32,847 bases of DNA from Bifidobacterium avesanii (GCF_009299475.1 NZ_WBSN01000023.1:1-32847); one strand, 5' to 3'. Shown: positions 17,768 to 26,387, numbered from the stretch's first letter. Made by a program: numbers and translations. Notes: generated by a model from the sequence alone, not told the origin.

Positions 17768-17993
17768 CGGCGTATTCCCGATCGATGGCGCGAAAGTCAT
17801 CAATCATGGGCTTCATCTTGTCGAACCAGTGATGCAGGAAGGGATCGCCATCCTTGCCGAACGTGGACGACAGGATGTTGCCGTTGTTGTCCAGCATGGC
17901 GGTGCGGTCATAGCCGAGTTCCGACACGACCATGGTGTCGGCGTCCCACTGGGTCTTGATGCCATCCATGATGAACACGTTTTCCTCGGGCAT
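17760..17993 (-). CDS. Small unknown protein paired with DUF4160 gene
   Basis: A 77-aa acidic protein that I do not recognise. It begins MPEENVFIMDGIKTQWDADT and ends in a charged helix (WFDKMKPMIDDFRAIDREYADA, shortened). There is no signal peptide, membrane helix or known motif. The start is well supported: AAAGGAG lies 6 nt before the ATG. Its TGA overlaps the start of the DUF4160 gene by 8 nt (ATGCCTGA), so the two were translationally coupled. By position it takes the place of the DUF2442 partner found with many DUF4160 genes, but the sequence does not look like DUF2442. A role as partner or antitoxin is only a guess. Confidence 0.7.
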   Translation of the reverse strand: MPEENVFIMDGIKTQWDADTMVVSELGYDRTAMLDNNGNILSSTFGKDGDPFLHHWFDKMKPMIDDFRAIDREYADA

Positions 17994-18037
17994 CGTCGAC
18001 TCCTTTCGTCGTCACCACCAATACTATTCGGTAATAT

Positions 18038-18119
18038 CCGACCACGGAAGACGCGCATTTCCACGGGAATCGCCGGTTTCCCGCCCGCGGCACGCGAAAT
18101 GCGTGCATTCCGTGGTCGG
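18038..18119. repeat. 82-bp palindromic element between the SDR gene and the 77-aa gene
   Basis: Arms of 24 nt (18038-18061 and 18096-18119) pair at 21 positions; they begin CCGACCACGGAA and end TTCCGTGGTCGG. The loop contains a further GGGAA/TTCCC pair. It lies 34 nt after the SDR stop on the minus strand and could end transcription of the jet-SDR run. The left arm is close to the promoter region of the 77-aa gene. Confidence 0.65.
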
Positions 18120-18153
18120 GCGGTCAACCGACGCACCCCGCCGCGAGAACCGT

Positions 18154-18936
18154 CTACCGCTCGCGGAACACCTTGGTGTACGAGCCCTCGGCGCGCGGGC
18201 GGACGACGATTTGGTCGATGTCCACCGTGTCAGGCTGCGCGAGCGCCCAGGTGACGCATTCGGCGATGTCCTCGGCCTTGAGCGGATTCGGCACGCCCGC
18301 GTACACGGCCGCTGCGCGCTCCGCGTCGCCGCCGAAGCGCTTGAGCGAGAACTCGTCGGTCTGGACCATGCCGGGCGCGATGTCGATCACGCGCACGGGC
18401 TCGCCGATCTGCTCGAGGCGCAGCACGCGGGCCATCACGCGCTCGGCGAACTTGGACGCGCAGTAGCCGGCGCCGCCCTCGTACGGTTCGATGCCGGCCG
18501 TCGAGGAGATCACCAGCACGGTGCCGCCGCCGGGCGCCCGCTTCAATGCCGGCAGGAGCTTCTGCGTGATGCGCAGCGTGCCGATCACATTGAGTTCGTA
18601 CATGTTGCGCCAATCGTCCAGATTGGCGGTGGCAACCGGGTCCTTGCCGAACGCCGCGCCGGCGCAGTTGACGAGCGCCTTGACCGGGCCGTTCGCCAGA
18701 ATGCGGTCCACGGCCGCCTGCGTGGAGCCCTCGTCGGTCACGTCGCACACCACGTAGCTCGCGGCCGGACCGACCTCCTCGACCAGCGCCCTGAGCTTCT
18801 CCTCGCGGCGGGCCAGTGCCACCACGTTCCAGCCGTCCCTCACCAGCGCGCGCACGCTCGCCGCGCCGATCCCGCTGGACGCGCCCGTCACCACCGCGCG
18901 CTTCGATTCCTCAGCCATGCCGTTCGCTCCGCTCAT
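18154..18936 (-). CDS. Short-chain dehydrogenase/reductase (SDR), YdfG-like
   Basis: A 260-aa classical SDR oxidoreductase. The cofactor motif TGASSGIG lies near residue 17, the Arg in ALARREEK suggests NADPH preference, NCAGAA follows strand 4, the catalytic Ser lies in VISSTAGIEP, and the catalytic Tyr and Lys lie in YCASKFA. The C-terminus (VDIDQIVVRPRAE) matches the YdfG/serine-3-dehydrogenase-like branch, acting on 3-hydroxy acids or small carbonyls; the substrate is not certain. The ATG at 18936 has GGGAGG 6 nt upstream; Met7 is an alternative with its own GGAG. It follows jetC by 80 nt on the same strand, in the place where jetD would be expected, and may be cotranscribed, though a separate promoter in that gap is possible. 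Confidence 0.92.
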   Translation of the reverse strand: MSGANGMAEESKRAVVTGASSGIGAASVRALVRDGWNVVALARREEKLRALVEEVGPAASYVVCDVTDEGSTQAAVDRILANGPVKALVNCAGAAFGKDPVATANLDDWRNMYELNVIGTLRITQKLLPALKRAPGGGTVLVISSTAGIEPYEGGAGYCASKFAERVMARVLRLEQIGEPVRVIDIAPGMVQTDEFSLKRFGGDAERAAAVYAGVPNPLKAEDIAECVTWALAQPDTVDIDQIVVRPRAEGSYTKVFRER

Positions 18937-19016
18937 CGCATGCCTCCCATACGTACGTCCGTTCCGGCTCGGATTTGACTCCGGTATTCGGTTCCGATTC
19001 TATCGTCCCGGACGCA

Positions 19017-22000
19017 TCACGCCGCGTCGATCTCCTCCTCCGCCTCGTCCAGCGTTTCAGGGGCGATCTCCTGCAGGTAGGAGCGGCCGGTGTCCGGGTC
19101 GCGGTAGGCGACGTAGGCCTTCTTCGCCACTTCGAGGATTTCGGCGGTCTTGCTTTCCGGCGCGGAGACGATCACCTGGAAGCCGAGGCGCGGCAGCACG
19201 GACAGCGCGCGCTGCGTGTAGCGGCCGTCGGCCTTGATGAGCGCCTCGTCGAGGAACAGCGTGGTGTAGGTGGGCCGTCCGCTCACGTCGCCGCCGAGCA
19301 GGTAGATGAGCGCCGCGCCGTACACGAAGCTCGTGAGCTCCTGCAGCGCGCCGCCGGACTTGCCGCCCGTGGAGCTGATGCGCTCGTCCGGTCCGTCGTC
19401 GTGGTGCACGATGGCGTAGAAGCCGGAGCGGCAGCGCGGGTCGAGGTTGCGGGCGCCGTAGCTCTTGATGCCGTTCGCGTCGCGCACGCGTCCCAGTTCC
19501 TCGGCCAGCTGGTCCACGAGCGGCCGGCACCGCGCGAACACGCGCCGGGTTTCCTGCGGGTCGGCGTTGCGGCTCGCCTTCCACTCGTTGAGCATGCCGA
19601 TGACGCGGCGCAGCTGGCCGGAAAACGCGGCGTCCGGCCTGCGCACGTCCGCGCCGATGGCGAGCCTGCCGTGGCGCGGGCCGAAGCGCTGGTCCCGGAG
19701 CATCAGGTTGATGCGCTCCAACTGGTCGGCGATGTCGCCGGCGTCGGTGTCGATCGCGCGGCCGAGCTGGGTGAAGTCCATGAGCATCTTGTCGAGGCTG
19801 TTGGCGACCTCGTCGGCCGTGGCGGCGACGGCGGTGAGCTTCGCCAGGCCGTCGAGCTCGTCTAGATAGTACCGGTAGTCTGCCACGCTCGCCGTGACCG
19901 CGTCGTCGTCGGGCGCGTATTGCTCGCGGTACGCCGCCATCCTCGACTCGACGGCCGTGCGCGCACCGTCCGCCGTCTTGCGCAGGTCGGCGACGCGGCT
20001 GCGCGCATCCTTGGCGATCGCCTCGACGACATTCGCCGCGACGTTGCCCTCGGCAAGGGCGATCGCATGCGCGCGGTCGGCCCGTTCCGGCATGCTGGCG
20101 AAGGCCCGGTCGTAGGATTCGTTGAGCGCCCGGACCGCCTCGTCGCCGATCGCGGCGGATGCGCCGGACGCACCATCCACCCCGTCATAGCGCCCGTGGT
20201 ACCGGTCGAGCCACGCCCGCATCGCGTTGGCCATGTTCTCCAGCCGCTCCGCCTCGATGCTCAGACGGGACGATTCCCTCTGCGCGTCCGCGGCGTCCTT
20301 GGCCGCACGGTCCCTCATGGCGATCAGCCGCGCGGTCTCCGGGTCGTTGCGCAGCGCGTCGATGTCGGCCTCGAGCTTCTCGACGCGTCGTTCGGCACCG
20401 TCGGCGTCCACCTGCTCCCACGTCGTGTGGGCGAGCTCCTCGGCGAGGGCGTGGCGGGCGCGCAGTGTCTCGGCTTCGGCGTCGGCCTCATGCCAGCGGC
20501 GGTCGGCGTCGTCGGCCCGCGCCGTCGCCTCGTCGATGCGGTCCCGCAACTGGCTCAGGTACGCCTCGTTTACGAATCCGATGACCTGGCGCAGGCCCTT
20601 GGTGCCGTGCCAGCCGCGTTCCGCGGATTTGAGCTGGCCGTCGCGCTGCACCTGACGCTCGTCGCGGTCGGCGTCGTCGATGGCGTCCACGCAGCGGGCG
20701 TCGAGGCGCCGGGAACCGGTCTGCGTCTTGAGCCAGCCGGCGAACGGGGATTCGTCGCGGTAGCGCAGCATGCCGGACATCCATCCCTCCGCCGCTTCAC
20801 CGGCCGTGGAAGCCGAGGCGTCCGTGTCCACGAACGTCCACGTGCGCCGGTTCATAAGGGCCGGGTCGATGGCGCTGACCTTGCGTGCGAAGCCCCGCTC
20901 GTGGCGTTTGTCCACGAGGATGGTCTGCGCGAGCGAGCCGTAGACGACGTTCATGGCGCCGCGCCATTCCTCGTTCTCCTCGCGCACGTCCATGAGCTCG
21001 GCGGCGTACGGCAGGTCGGCGGCGGTGAGGCCGGTCGCCTTCACGAGCAGCGCGCGGTCGTCGTCCATGGCCTGCGAAATGCGGGTGCGGCGGCTGCGCT
21101 GGCGGTCGTAGTCGCGCCGCAGCGTCTCCATCGCGTCCTTGGCGGACTGCCGCGCGCTCTGGGCCTCGTAGCGGCGCTGGTCGAGCGCGGCGAGATCGTC
21201 GCGGTAGGAGCCGTCCTCATCCGCGATGCGGGTGCGCGTGCGCTCCCATGCGTCGGCGGATTCGGGCATGACTTCGCCGGCGGCGGTGAAGCGTGCGGAC
21301 AGGCGTGCGCCGAGTTCGCGTGCGCCGGCGAGGTCCCTGCGCAGCTGTTCGAGCCTTGTCTCGAGCCGGGCGAGCGAGCCGCCGTCCCGGTTGTTGAGCT
21401 GCGCGTCGATTTGCGCGCATCGTTCGCGCAGGTCGTCGGCGGTGCGCTCGTCGGCGGCGTGCTCCCGCCGCGCGTGCTCCGCGTCGCGTTGGTCCTCGGG
21501 CAGCTGTGCGGTCACGTCCTCGGCCATGCGGCGCATCGCCCATGCGTCGATCGCCGATCGACCGCGTTCGCCGTCCGGATCGACGTCGGCGCCGGCGCGC
21601 AGCGCGGCGAGCGCGGACGCGTATTCGCCGTAGCCGGTCTGGATGTCCTTGAGCTTGGCCATGCGGCGGGCCTTGTCGTCCATGGAGCGGAAGTTCTCGT
21701 CGTAGCGCCGCCAGTCGTCCACGGCCGCCCTGGCGAGGTCCAGCGCTTCGGGCACACCGAGCACGCCCTGCTTGAAGATGTCGTCGAGGCGCGATGGGGC
21801 GTCGGCGGACTGGATCTTGTGCAGCAGCCGGCAGGCCTCCGCGCTCAGGCCCATGACGCGCCAGATGCGCGCGTGGAAGGCGTCCGCGTTCGGGAAGGTT
21901 TCGCAGCCGGGATACGTGGATTTGATCTGCGATGGCGTGAACGGGGCGTCCCGGTAGCGGTCCATGAGCCGGGGGTCGATGGCCCGGTCCCGGACCGCGT

Positions 22001-22469
22001 ACTGGCGTCGCACGTCGCCGGAGCCGTCGCCGACGGCGAGGTACAGGAACTTCGCGCAGCTGAGCGTCTGTCCGGTGGTGCGGTTGGCGTACGTGTCGAC
22101 GATCGCGCCCCATACCGGCTGCGGGCGTCCGTCCGCGTCGCGGCCGCGCAGGAAGAGCGGGGTTTCGACGCCGCCGTCTCCCCCGTAGCCGAGCATGCCG
22201 CGCACGTACGTGTAGTCGCTGCGTTCGGAGCGGCCGGCGTTGGACGCCTTGTTGAACGGCGTGCCCGTGGGGTACAGCAGCGAGATCTGCGCGTCCACGA
22301 GCGTGGATTTGCCGGATTCGCTGGCGCCGGCGAGCAGCGTCACGGGGGTTTCGCGGTCCATGGACGGGCGGAATTCGTGCCATCCGTCGTACGATCCCCA
22401 GTTGACCACCTGCCGGCTTTCGAGCATCCACCTGTCGGCGATCATCGCCATGTCGTCACGTTGTGCCAT
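19017..22469 (-). CDS. jetC: JetC: SMC-like (MukB/MksB-type) ATPase of a Wadjet-like system
   Basis: An 1150-aa SMC-type ATPase. Walker A GASESGKST is at about 48-56, followed by a QISLLYP-type strand. Long charged coiled-coil stretches run from about 270 to 490 and 620 to 930, with a hinge-like globular part between. The C-terminal lobe has the signature-like STGGKSGGALQEL (about 1033-1045) and Walker B TLFLDEALIK (about 1070-1079). Both ATP-site halves in one chain plus the variant SGGKSGG signature are characteristic of JetC/MksB-type proteins. With JetA and JetB it should form a DNA-loop-extruding condensin-like motor that in Wadjet senses small circular DNA. The ATG at 22469 lies 7 nt after the jetB stop. 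Longer upstream frames merely overlap jetB. No nuclease gene (jetD) follows. Confidence 0.9.
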   Translation of the reverse strand: MAQRDDMAMIADRWMLESRQVVNWGSYDGWHEFRPSMDRETPVTLLAGASESGKSTLVDAQISLLYPTGTPFNKASNAGRSERSDYTYVRGMLGYGGDGGVETPLFLRGRDADGRPQPVWGAIVDTYANRTTGQTLSCAKFLYLAVGDGSGDVRRQYAVRDRAIDPRLMDRYRDAPFTPSQIKSTYPGCETFPNADAFHARIWRVMGLSAEACRLLHKIQSADAPSRLDDIFKQGVLGVPEALDLARAAVDDWRRYDENFRSMDDKARRMAKLKDIQTGYGEYASALAALRAGADVDPDGERGRSAIDAWAMRRMAEDVTAQLPEDQRDAEHARREHAADERTADDLRERCAQIDAQLNNRDGGSLARLETRLEQLRRDLAGARELGARLSARFTAAGEVMPESADAWERTRTRIADEDGSYRDDLAALDQRRYEAQSARQSAKDAMETLRRDYDRQRSRRTRISQAMDDDRALLVKATGLTAADLPYAAELMDVREENEEWRGAMNVVYGSLAQTILVDKRHERGFARKVSAIDPALMNRRTWTFVDTDASASTAGEAAEGWMSGMLRYRDESPFAGWLKTQTGSRRLDARCVDAIDDADRDERQVQRDGQLKSAERGWHGTKGLRQVIGFVNEAYLSQLRDRIDEATARADDADRRWHEADAEAETLRARHALAEELAHTTWEQVDADGAERRVEKLEADIDALRNDPETARLIAMRDRAAKDAADAQRESSRLSIEAERLENMANAMRAWLDRYHGRYDGVDGASGASAAIGDEAVRALNESYDRAFASMPERADRAHAIALAEGNVAANVVEAIAKDARSRVADLRKTADGARTAVESRMAAYREQYAPDDDAVTASVADYRYYLDELDGLAKLTAVAATADEVANSLDKMLMDFTQLGRAIDTDAGDIADQLERINLMLRDQRFGPRHGRLAIGADVRRPDAAFSGQLRRVIGMLNEWKASRNADPQETRRVFARCRPLVDQLAEELGRVRDANGIKSYGARNLDPRCRSGFYAIVHHDDGPDERISSTGGKSGGALQELTSFVYGAALIYLLGGDVSGRPTYTTLFLDEALIKADGRYTQRALSVLPRLGFQVIVSAPESKTAEILEVAKKAYVAYRDPDTGRSYLQEIAPETLDEAEEEIDAA

Positions 22470-22476
22470 CGGTCGC

Positions 22477-23316
22477 TCACTTCCCTTCGCTGCCGTCGTC
22501 CGGGCCGCCCATACCGTCCGGTTCGCCCGATTCGTTCGCATCGTCCACATCGTCCGGTGCATCGAACAGTGTCGGCGCCTGGGGACGCGATTCGCTGGTG
22601 CCGCCGGAGTCGACGTCGTCGTCCGCGTCGTCCTCCTCGGCCTCGGTTCCGGCCGCGGATGCCGGCTCCGGCGCTTCGGCGTCGTTCGGATCCGCGTCGA
22701 GCCAGAATTCGGCCAGCTTCCGGTCGAGCACCACGGGCACCAGCGGCGTGATGCGGTACATGCCCTCCTCGTCGTCCGACCGCGCGAGATAGCCGTGCGT
22801 CACCGTGGCCGAGACCACGGCGGCGAGCTTTTTGAGCACGCCCTCCTCGTCGTTGCGCGACGCGAGGTAGCCGGCGCCGGTCGTCAGCGCCTCGCGGATC
22901 TCCTCGAAGCTCACCAGCCACGCGTCCTGTTCGGTGTGCACATTCTCGTAGTCGAGCACGCGGATGCGCAGGAACGCGAGCAGCGCCGCCTCCTCGCGCG
23001 TCAGGCTCACGCGGGTTTTGAGCGAGCGGATCGTCACGTCCGGCCCGGCCACGGGCGTCGCGTACATGATCCGGTAGCGCGGGTCGACGACCAGCTGCAG
23101 CATGTCGTTGTTGAGCGAGCGGACCACCGCGTCGCGGTTGTCCTCCACCATGTCGTACAGTTCGCCGCTCACGTACCGGTCGCGCTTGAGGGCGATGGCC
23201 GCCACGCGCGCGTCTGCGGGCATGTCGCTTAAATCGCCCTCGAACATCGCCTCCGGGTTCTCGTCCATCGTCTTCCTTTCGTCGGTCATGTCGTCGGTCA
23301 TGCTCTCCGTGGTCAT
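22477..23316 (-). CDS. jetB: JetB: DUF4194 (MksE/MukE-like) subunit of a Wadjet-like system
   Basis: A 279-aa DUF4194 protein, the KITE-type (MukE-like) winged-helix subunit that bridges the kleisin JetA and the JetC heads. The conserved part is about 60-215: [21 protein letters not shown], then [43 protein letters not shown] (shown abbreviated). The last 60 residues are very acidic and probably disordered. The ATG at 23316 overlaps the jetA stop (ATGA), favouring translational coupling, and has GGAGG 4 nt upstream. However, an ATG at 23268 has a better GAAAGGA site and would drop a repetitive MTT/MTD-rich leader, so the start is uncertain. The gene is the middle of the tightly packed jetABC operon. 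Confidence 0.9.
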   Translation of the reverse strand: MTTESMTDDMTDERKTMDENPEAMFEGDLSDMPADARVAAIALKRDRYVSGELYDMVEDNRDAVVRSLNNDMLQLVVDPRYRIMYATPVAGPDVTIRSLKTRVSLTREEAALLAFLRIRVLDYENVHTEQDAWLVSFEEIREALTTGAGYLASRNDEEGVLKKLAAVVSATVTHGYLARSDDEEGMYRITPLVPVVLDRKLAEFWLDADPNDAEAPEPASAAGTEAEEDDADDDVDSGGTSESRPQAPTLFDAPDDVDDANESGEPDGMGGPDDGSEGK

Positions 23317-24824
23317 GATTCCTCCGCGATCTCGTCGAGGTCCTGCGGCGCGACCATGAGCGGCCTCGTGCGCCAGACGCGCTCCTCGCCGTTCAGCGTC
23401 ACGCAATGCCACTCCGTCCATGCGCCCTCGGTCGTCCTGATCGCGCCGAGGAATCCGACCAGTTCGCTCTCCCGCCGTTCGTCGGCGGGCAGTCGGTTGA
23501 AGCTCGCGGCCATGTCCACCGCGCCGCCGCGCATCACCGGATCGCGGCGCAGCAGCGTCGCCATGCGTTTCAGCCGCGGGCCGCCCACCTCGATGAGCGC
23601 GCGCAGGTCCGGCGTGACTCCGGCGGGCGCGTTTCCGGCGCTGGCGAGTCCGGGCGCCGTGTCGCGCACCATCGGGCGGGCGGGGCGCGTGGGCAGTCCG
23701 GCGAGACGCACGGAGGACACGTCGGTGGCGTATGGCGCCATGTCGTCGTCCGGCGCGGCCTTGGCCTCGGCGTTGAGCTTGACGAACAGCCTGTTGAGCG
23801 TGCCGAGCATGGTGCGGTAGCGGGTGTCGGTCTGCTGGCGCACGAGCCGGCTGACCGCCTCGTCGGAGGCGCGCATCTGGCGGCGCACGTCCTCGATGCC
23901 GTCGTAGATGCGCGCGAGTTCGGCGCGCACCTGACCGAGCAGCGCGCTCGGCTCGCCGTCGAGATACGGCGTGCGAGCGATGTCGCGGATCGCCTCGTCG
24001 ATCTGCTTGCGCCCCTCGTCGGTGACGATCACCTGAAACGCGTCGTCGAACCGGCGGCCGGCGTCGGATTCCCGGTAGGACCGGCGGTAGTCGTCGTGGT
24101 AGGAGGTGAGGATCTCGTCCACGCTCATGTCGCCGGACTGCATGCGCCGGCGCAGCATGTCGCCGTTGTCGCGCTCCTTCAGGGCGAGTTCGCGCAGGTC
24201 GATCGGCACGCCGCGCAGCGTGTTGTGCACCACGGCGATGATGTCCTCCACCTGATCGGCGTTCAGGCTGCGCTCGTCCTCGCCGTTGAGGATGCGCTTG
24301 ATCTCCCGCTTGTTGGCCTTGATCTCGCGGTTGAGCAGCGCGATGCGCTCGCGCGGATCCGCGGTGAGCCGTATGCGCGCGTGCTCGATCTCCATGATGA
24401 TGCTGTTCGCCTGCGCGCCGGACAGGGTCTGCGCGTCGTCCTCCAGTCGGGACAGCGCCTCGATCGCGCGATGGGCGCGGGCGGTGAGGCGGTAGAGGAA
24501 GCGGTGCGAGGCCACGTCGAGCGAATTGGCGAGCCACGCGTAGTCGCCGTCGCCCTCGCGCGTGAGCTCGACGAGCACGGCGTGCGCCGCGTCGGACACG
24601 CTCTGATCGTCCGCGAGCGTGTAGTCGCCGGACGCGATGAGGCTTCGCAGCCCCTGCGCGAGGCGGTCCTCGAGCACTTCGCGCGTGAGCTCGCCGGTCA
24701 GCGGGTCGAACGAGGAGCGCAGCAGCGCCACGTAGACCATGGAGTTCTGCCGCAGCAGCAGGCGCAGCACGCCGGTCTCGTACACCGGCCGGAGCCGTTC
24801 CATCTCGCGCCTCACATCGGCCAA
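23313..24824 (-). CDS. jetA: JetA: DUF3375 (MksF/kleisin-like) subunit of a Wadjet-like system
   Basis: A 503-aa DUF3375 protein, the kleisin-like subunit (MukF/MksF analogue) that closes the SMC ring. An N-terminal winged-helix region (about 1-110) is followed by [22 protein letters not shown], a helical bundle ([20 protein letters not shown]) and the family's [14 protein letters not shown] segment (about 240-255). The C-terminal part (about 440-503) would meet the other JetC head. The start is TTG at 24824, with AGAGG 6 nt upstream and no in-frame ATG nearby; a GTG three codons in is the alternative. This is the first gene of the jetABC operon, divergent from the HIT gene. It overlaps jetB by 4 nt. 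Confidence 0.88.
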   Translation of the reverse strand: MADVRREMERLRPVYETGVLRLLLRQNSMVYVALLRSSFDPLTGELTREVLEDRLAQGLRSLIASGDYTLADDQSVSDAAHAVLVELTREGDGDYAWLANSLDVASHRFLYRLTARAHRAIEALSRLEDDAQTLSGAQANSIIMEIEHARIRLTADPRERIALLNREIKANKREIKRILNGEDERSLNADQVEDIIAVVHNTLRGVPIDLRELALKERDNGDMLRRRMQSGDMSVDEILTSYHDDYRRSYRESDAGRRFDDAFQVIVTDEGRKQIDEAIRDIARTPYLDGEPSALLGQVRAELARIYDGIEDVRRQMRASDEAVSRLVRQQTDTRYRTMLGTLNRLFVKLNAEAKAAPDDDMAPYATDVSSVRLAGLPTRPARPMVRDTAPGLASAGNAPAGVTPDLRALIEVGGPRLKRMATLLRRDPVMRGGAVDMAASFNRLPADERRESELVGFLGAIRTTEGAWTEWHCVTLNGEERVWRTRPLMVAPQDLDEIAEES

Positions 24825-24909
24825 CGCATTCCTCTTTTCCGCGTCGCTTCGCTTCGTTTTACCTACAGCACGCTAGCATATGGGCTCCTCAACGGCACCA
24901 TCCTCCAAG

Positions 24910-24938
24910 TTTAAAGAAGCGCAATACCGCCTTATGAT
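24910..24938 (+). promoter_or_regulatory. Leaderless promoter of the HIT gene
   Basis: TTTAAA (24910-24915) and TATGAT (24933-24938) are separated by 17 nt, both good matches to the housekeeping sigma consensus. The ATG follows the -10 box by 6 nt and no ribosome site is present, so the mRNA should begin at or beside the start codon. Confidence 0.75.
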
Positions 24939-24944
24939 CGGCGT

Positions 24945-25340
24945 ATGGGTGAATGCGTGTTCTGCGATATCGTGCGCGGCGAGGAGCCGTGCCGGCCGGT
25001 CTTGGAGTCTGATCTGGCGTTGTGTTTCGTGTCGTCCGACGATCAGGCCGATTATCATCTGCTCGTCATACCGAAGCGGCATGCGGTCAACATACTTGAC
25101 TGCGATGCGGAATCTCTGCGTGCGGTGGCCGACCTGACGCAGCGCGTCGCCCGACATCTGGTCGCGGACTGCGGGTTCGACGGCGTCGATCTGCTCAATA
25201 CCTCGTTCGAAGACAATCAATCGGTGTTGCACTTCCATGTGCATCTGCTGGCCCGATCGCATGGCGATGGTTTGGACACTTGGCCGAAACTGCCCGGTCG
25301 CGCGATCTCGCTGGACGCCGCGTGGCGGCGAATGCGATGA
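24945..25340 (+). CDS. HIT-family protein (histidine-triad nucleotide hydrolase)
   Basis: A 131-aa HIT-domain protein. The active-site triad is HFHVHLLAR (about 95-103), in which the middle His of H-x-H-x-H attacks the alpha phosphate of nucleotide conjugates. The N-terminal CVFCDIVRGE fits the HinT/Hit-like family, whose members often have a C-x-x-C pair here, and YHLLVIPKRHAVNI is the conserved strand before it. Members hydrolyse adenosine phosphoramidates, AMP-lysine or dinucleoside polyphosphates; the exact substrate is not clear. Translation is probably leaderless from the ATG at 24945. It is divergent from jetA with 120 bp between them, and the SRAP gene lies downstream on the same strand. 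Confidence 0.92.
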   Translation: MGECVFCDIVRGEEPCRPVLESDLALCFVSSDDQADYHLLVIPKRHAVNILDCDAESLRAVADLTQRVARHLVADCGFDGVDLLNTSFEDNQSVLHFHVHLLARSHGDGLDTWPKLPGRAISLDAAWRRMR

Positions 25341-25433
25341 CATGCCGCCTTTCTTCAGACTTTGAAGCAGATTGCGGGACTATCGCGCCGGGTTGTTGCC
25401 TCAAGGTTTGGAGAAAGATGGTTTTGGCGGTGT

Positions 25434-25475
25434 GACGTTGTGGGCACGTTGTGGGCACAACGCGCCCACAACGTC
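25434..25475. repeat. Hairpin built from a duplicated 12-mer upstream of the SRAP gene
   Basis: ACGTTGTGGGCA occurs twice in tandem (25435-25446 and 25446-25457, sharing one base), followed by the inverted GCCCACAACGTC (25464-25475). The first copy pairs perfectly over 12 bp (25434-25445) and the second can pair over 11 bp, so two mutually exclusive stems are possible. The element sits 120 bp before the SRAP start. It may end HIT transcription or be a regulatory switch; no T-run follows. The rest of the gap (25341-25594) shows no gene. Confidence 0.6.
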
Positions 25476-25594
25476 GCCGTCCACTCAACAGCATCTTGGC
25501 TTTTGGGAGGGGCCGACTCGCTCGATCGGACGTCCTCGGTTCGACGTCTTCAATCCAACGGCTCCGGTCCGGCGTCGATGCCACTGTTGGGGGC

Positions 25595-26359
25595 ATGTGC
25601 AGACGATTCGCGCTCGATCTGAGCTGGGATGGCGTTGCCGGGCGCTTCGGCGTGGACCGCGAGGAGGACGCGGGCGACCCCGGTCTTCCCGCCGTGCCGT
25701 CGTATCGCTTCGAGCCGGGGCATGTCATCGGCATTGTGGCGCGGGACCGGACCGGGCGCCGCCGGCTCGCGGGCGCGCACTGGTCGCTTGTGCCGCGCTG
25801 GAGCCGCGGTTTCGATCTGCCCTACCCCACGTACAACGCGCGTGCGGAGTCCGCGGCGAGCAGGCCCACGTTCTCCGAATCGGTGCGTTCCATGCGCGCG
25901 GTCGTTCCCGCGACCGGCTACTACGAGTTCAAGGGCGACCGGCCGTTCTATTTCCACATGCCGGACGACTCGCCGCTGGCCATGGCGGGACTGTACTCGT
26001 GGTGGCGGGATCCGGCCGCCGGTCCCGCGGCACCTTGGCGGCTCACCGCGACCGTTCTGACCTGTCCGGCGCTGGATGGTTTCTCCAAAGTGCATGACCG
26101 CATGCCGCTGCTCGTGCCGCCGGACATGGTCGCGGCATGGCTTGGCGGCGAGGGCACAGTCGACGGAGTCTCCCTGCTGGATGAGCTGCGCGGGCGCGGG
26201 CCGGAGCACTCACGGTCGCTGCGATGGCATGAGGTCGCCCCGCCGGAAGACGACGAGGACGGAAGGCGGCTCATCGCGCCGATTCCGGACGCTCCGAACG
26301 CCACGGGCGCCACGGATGCAATGGGCTCGACGGGCGCGGCACAGCCGACACTGTTCTGA
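25595..26359 (+). CDS. SRAP-family protein (HMCES/YedK-like abasic-site protein)
   Basis: A 254-aa SOS-response-associated peptidase-fold protein. SRAP proteins bind abasic sites in single-stranded DNA and form a thiazolidine link through Cys2 after removal of Met1. Here the start MCRRFAL places Cys at position 2, which fixes the start at 25595 despite a poor ribosome site. Other active-site residues are the Asn in YNARAES, the Glu in YYEFKGD and the His in VHDRMPLLV. The C-terminal 40 residues are low-complexity (Ala/Thr/Gly) and lie outside the conserved domain. E. coli YedK has about 222 residues, so the length is usual plus this tail. No LexA box was found upstream. Endonuclease IV, which acts on the same lesion, is encoded 2 kb away. 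Confidence 0.93.
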   Translation: MCRRFALDLSWDGVAGRFGVDREEDAGDPGLPAVPSYRFEPGHVIGIVARDRTGRRRLAGAHWSLVPRWSRGFDLPYPTYNARAESAASRPTFSESVRSMRAVVPATGYYEFKGDRPFYFHMPDDSPLAMAGLYSWWRDPAAGPAAPWRLTATVLTCPALDGFSKVHDRMPLLVPPDMVAAWLGGEGTVDGVSLLDELRGRGPEHSRSLRWHEVAPPEDDEDGRRLIAPIPDAPNATGATDAMGSTGAAQPTLF

Positions 26360-26387
26360 GAGGCGTCCCGGGCATCTTCATGAACCG

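Noticed and set aside
17297..17959. Plus-strand open frames of 131-220 codons between merR and the 77-aa gene.
   Set aside because: They run antisense to the DUF4160 frame and the 77-aa gene and cross the MerR promoter and the palindrome. Arg/Ser/Cys-rich composition and lack of ribosome sites mark them as chance frames.
18937..19016. A search for a jetD remnant in the gap between jetC and the SDR gene.
   Set aside because: The 80 bp encode nothing resembling DUF3322/DUF2220; the gap holds only the SDR ribosome site and a possible promoter.
25500..25594. A possible tRNA, suggested by a GGTTCGA segment near 25539.
   Set aside because: No acceptor stem, anticodon stem or D-arm can be drawn around it.
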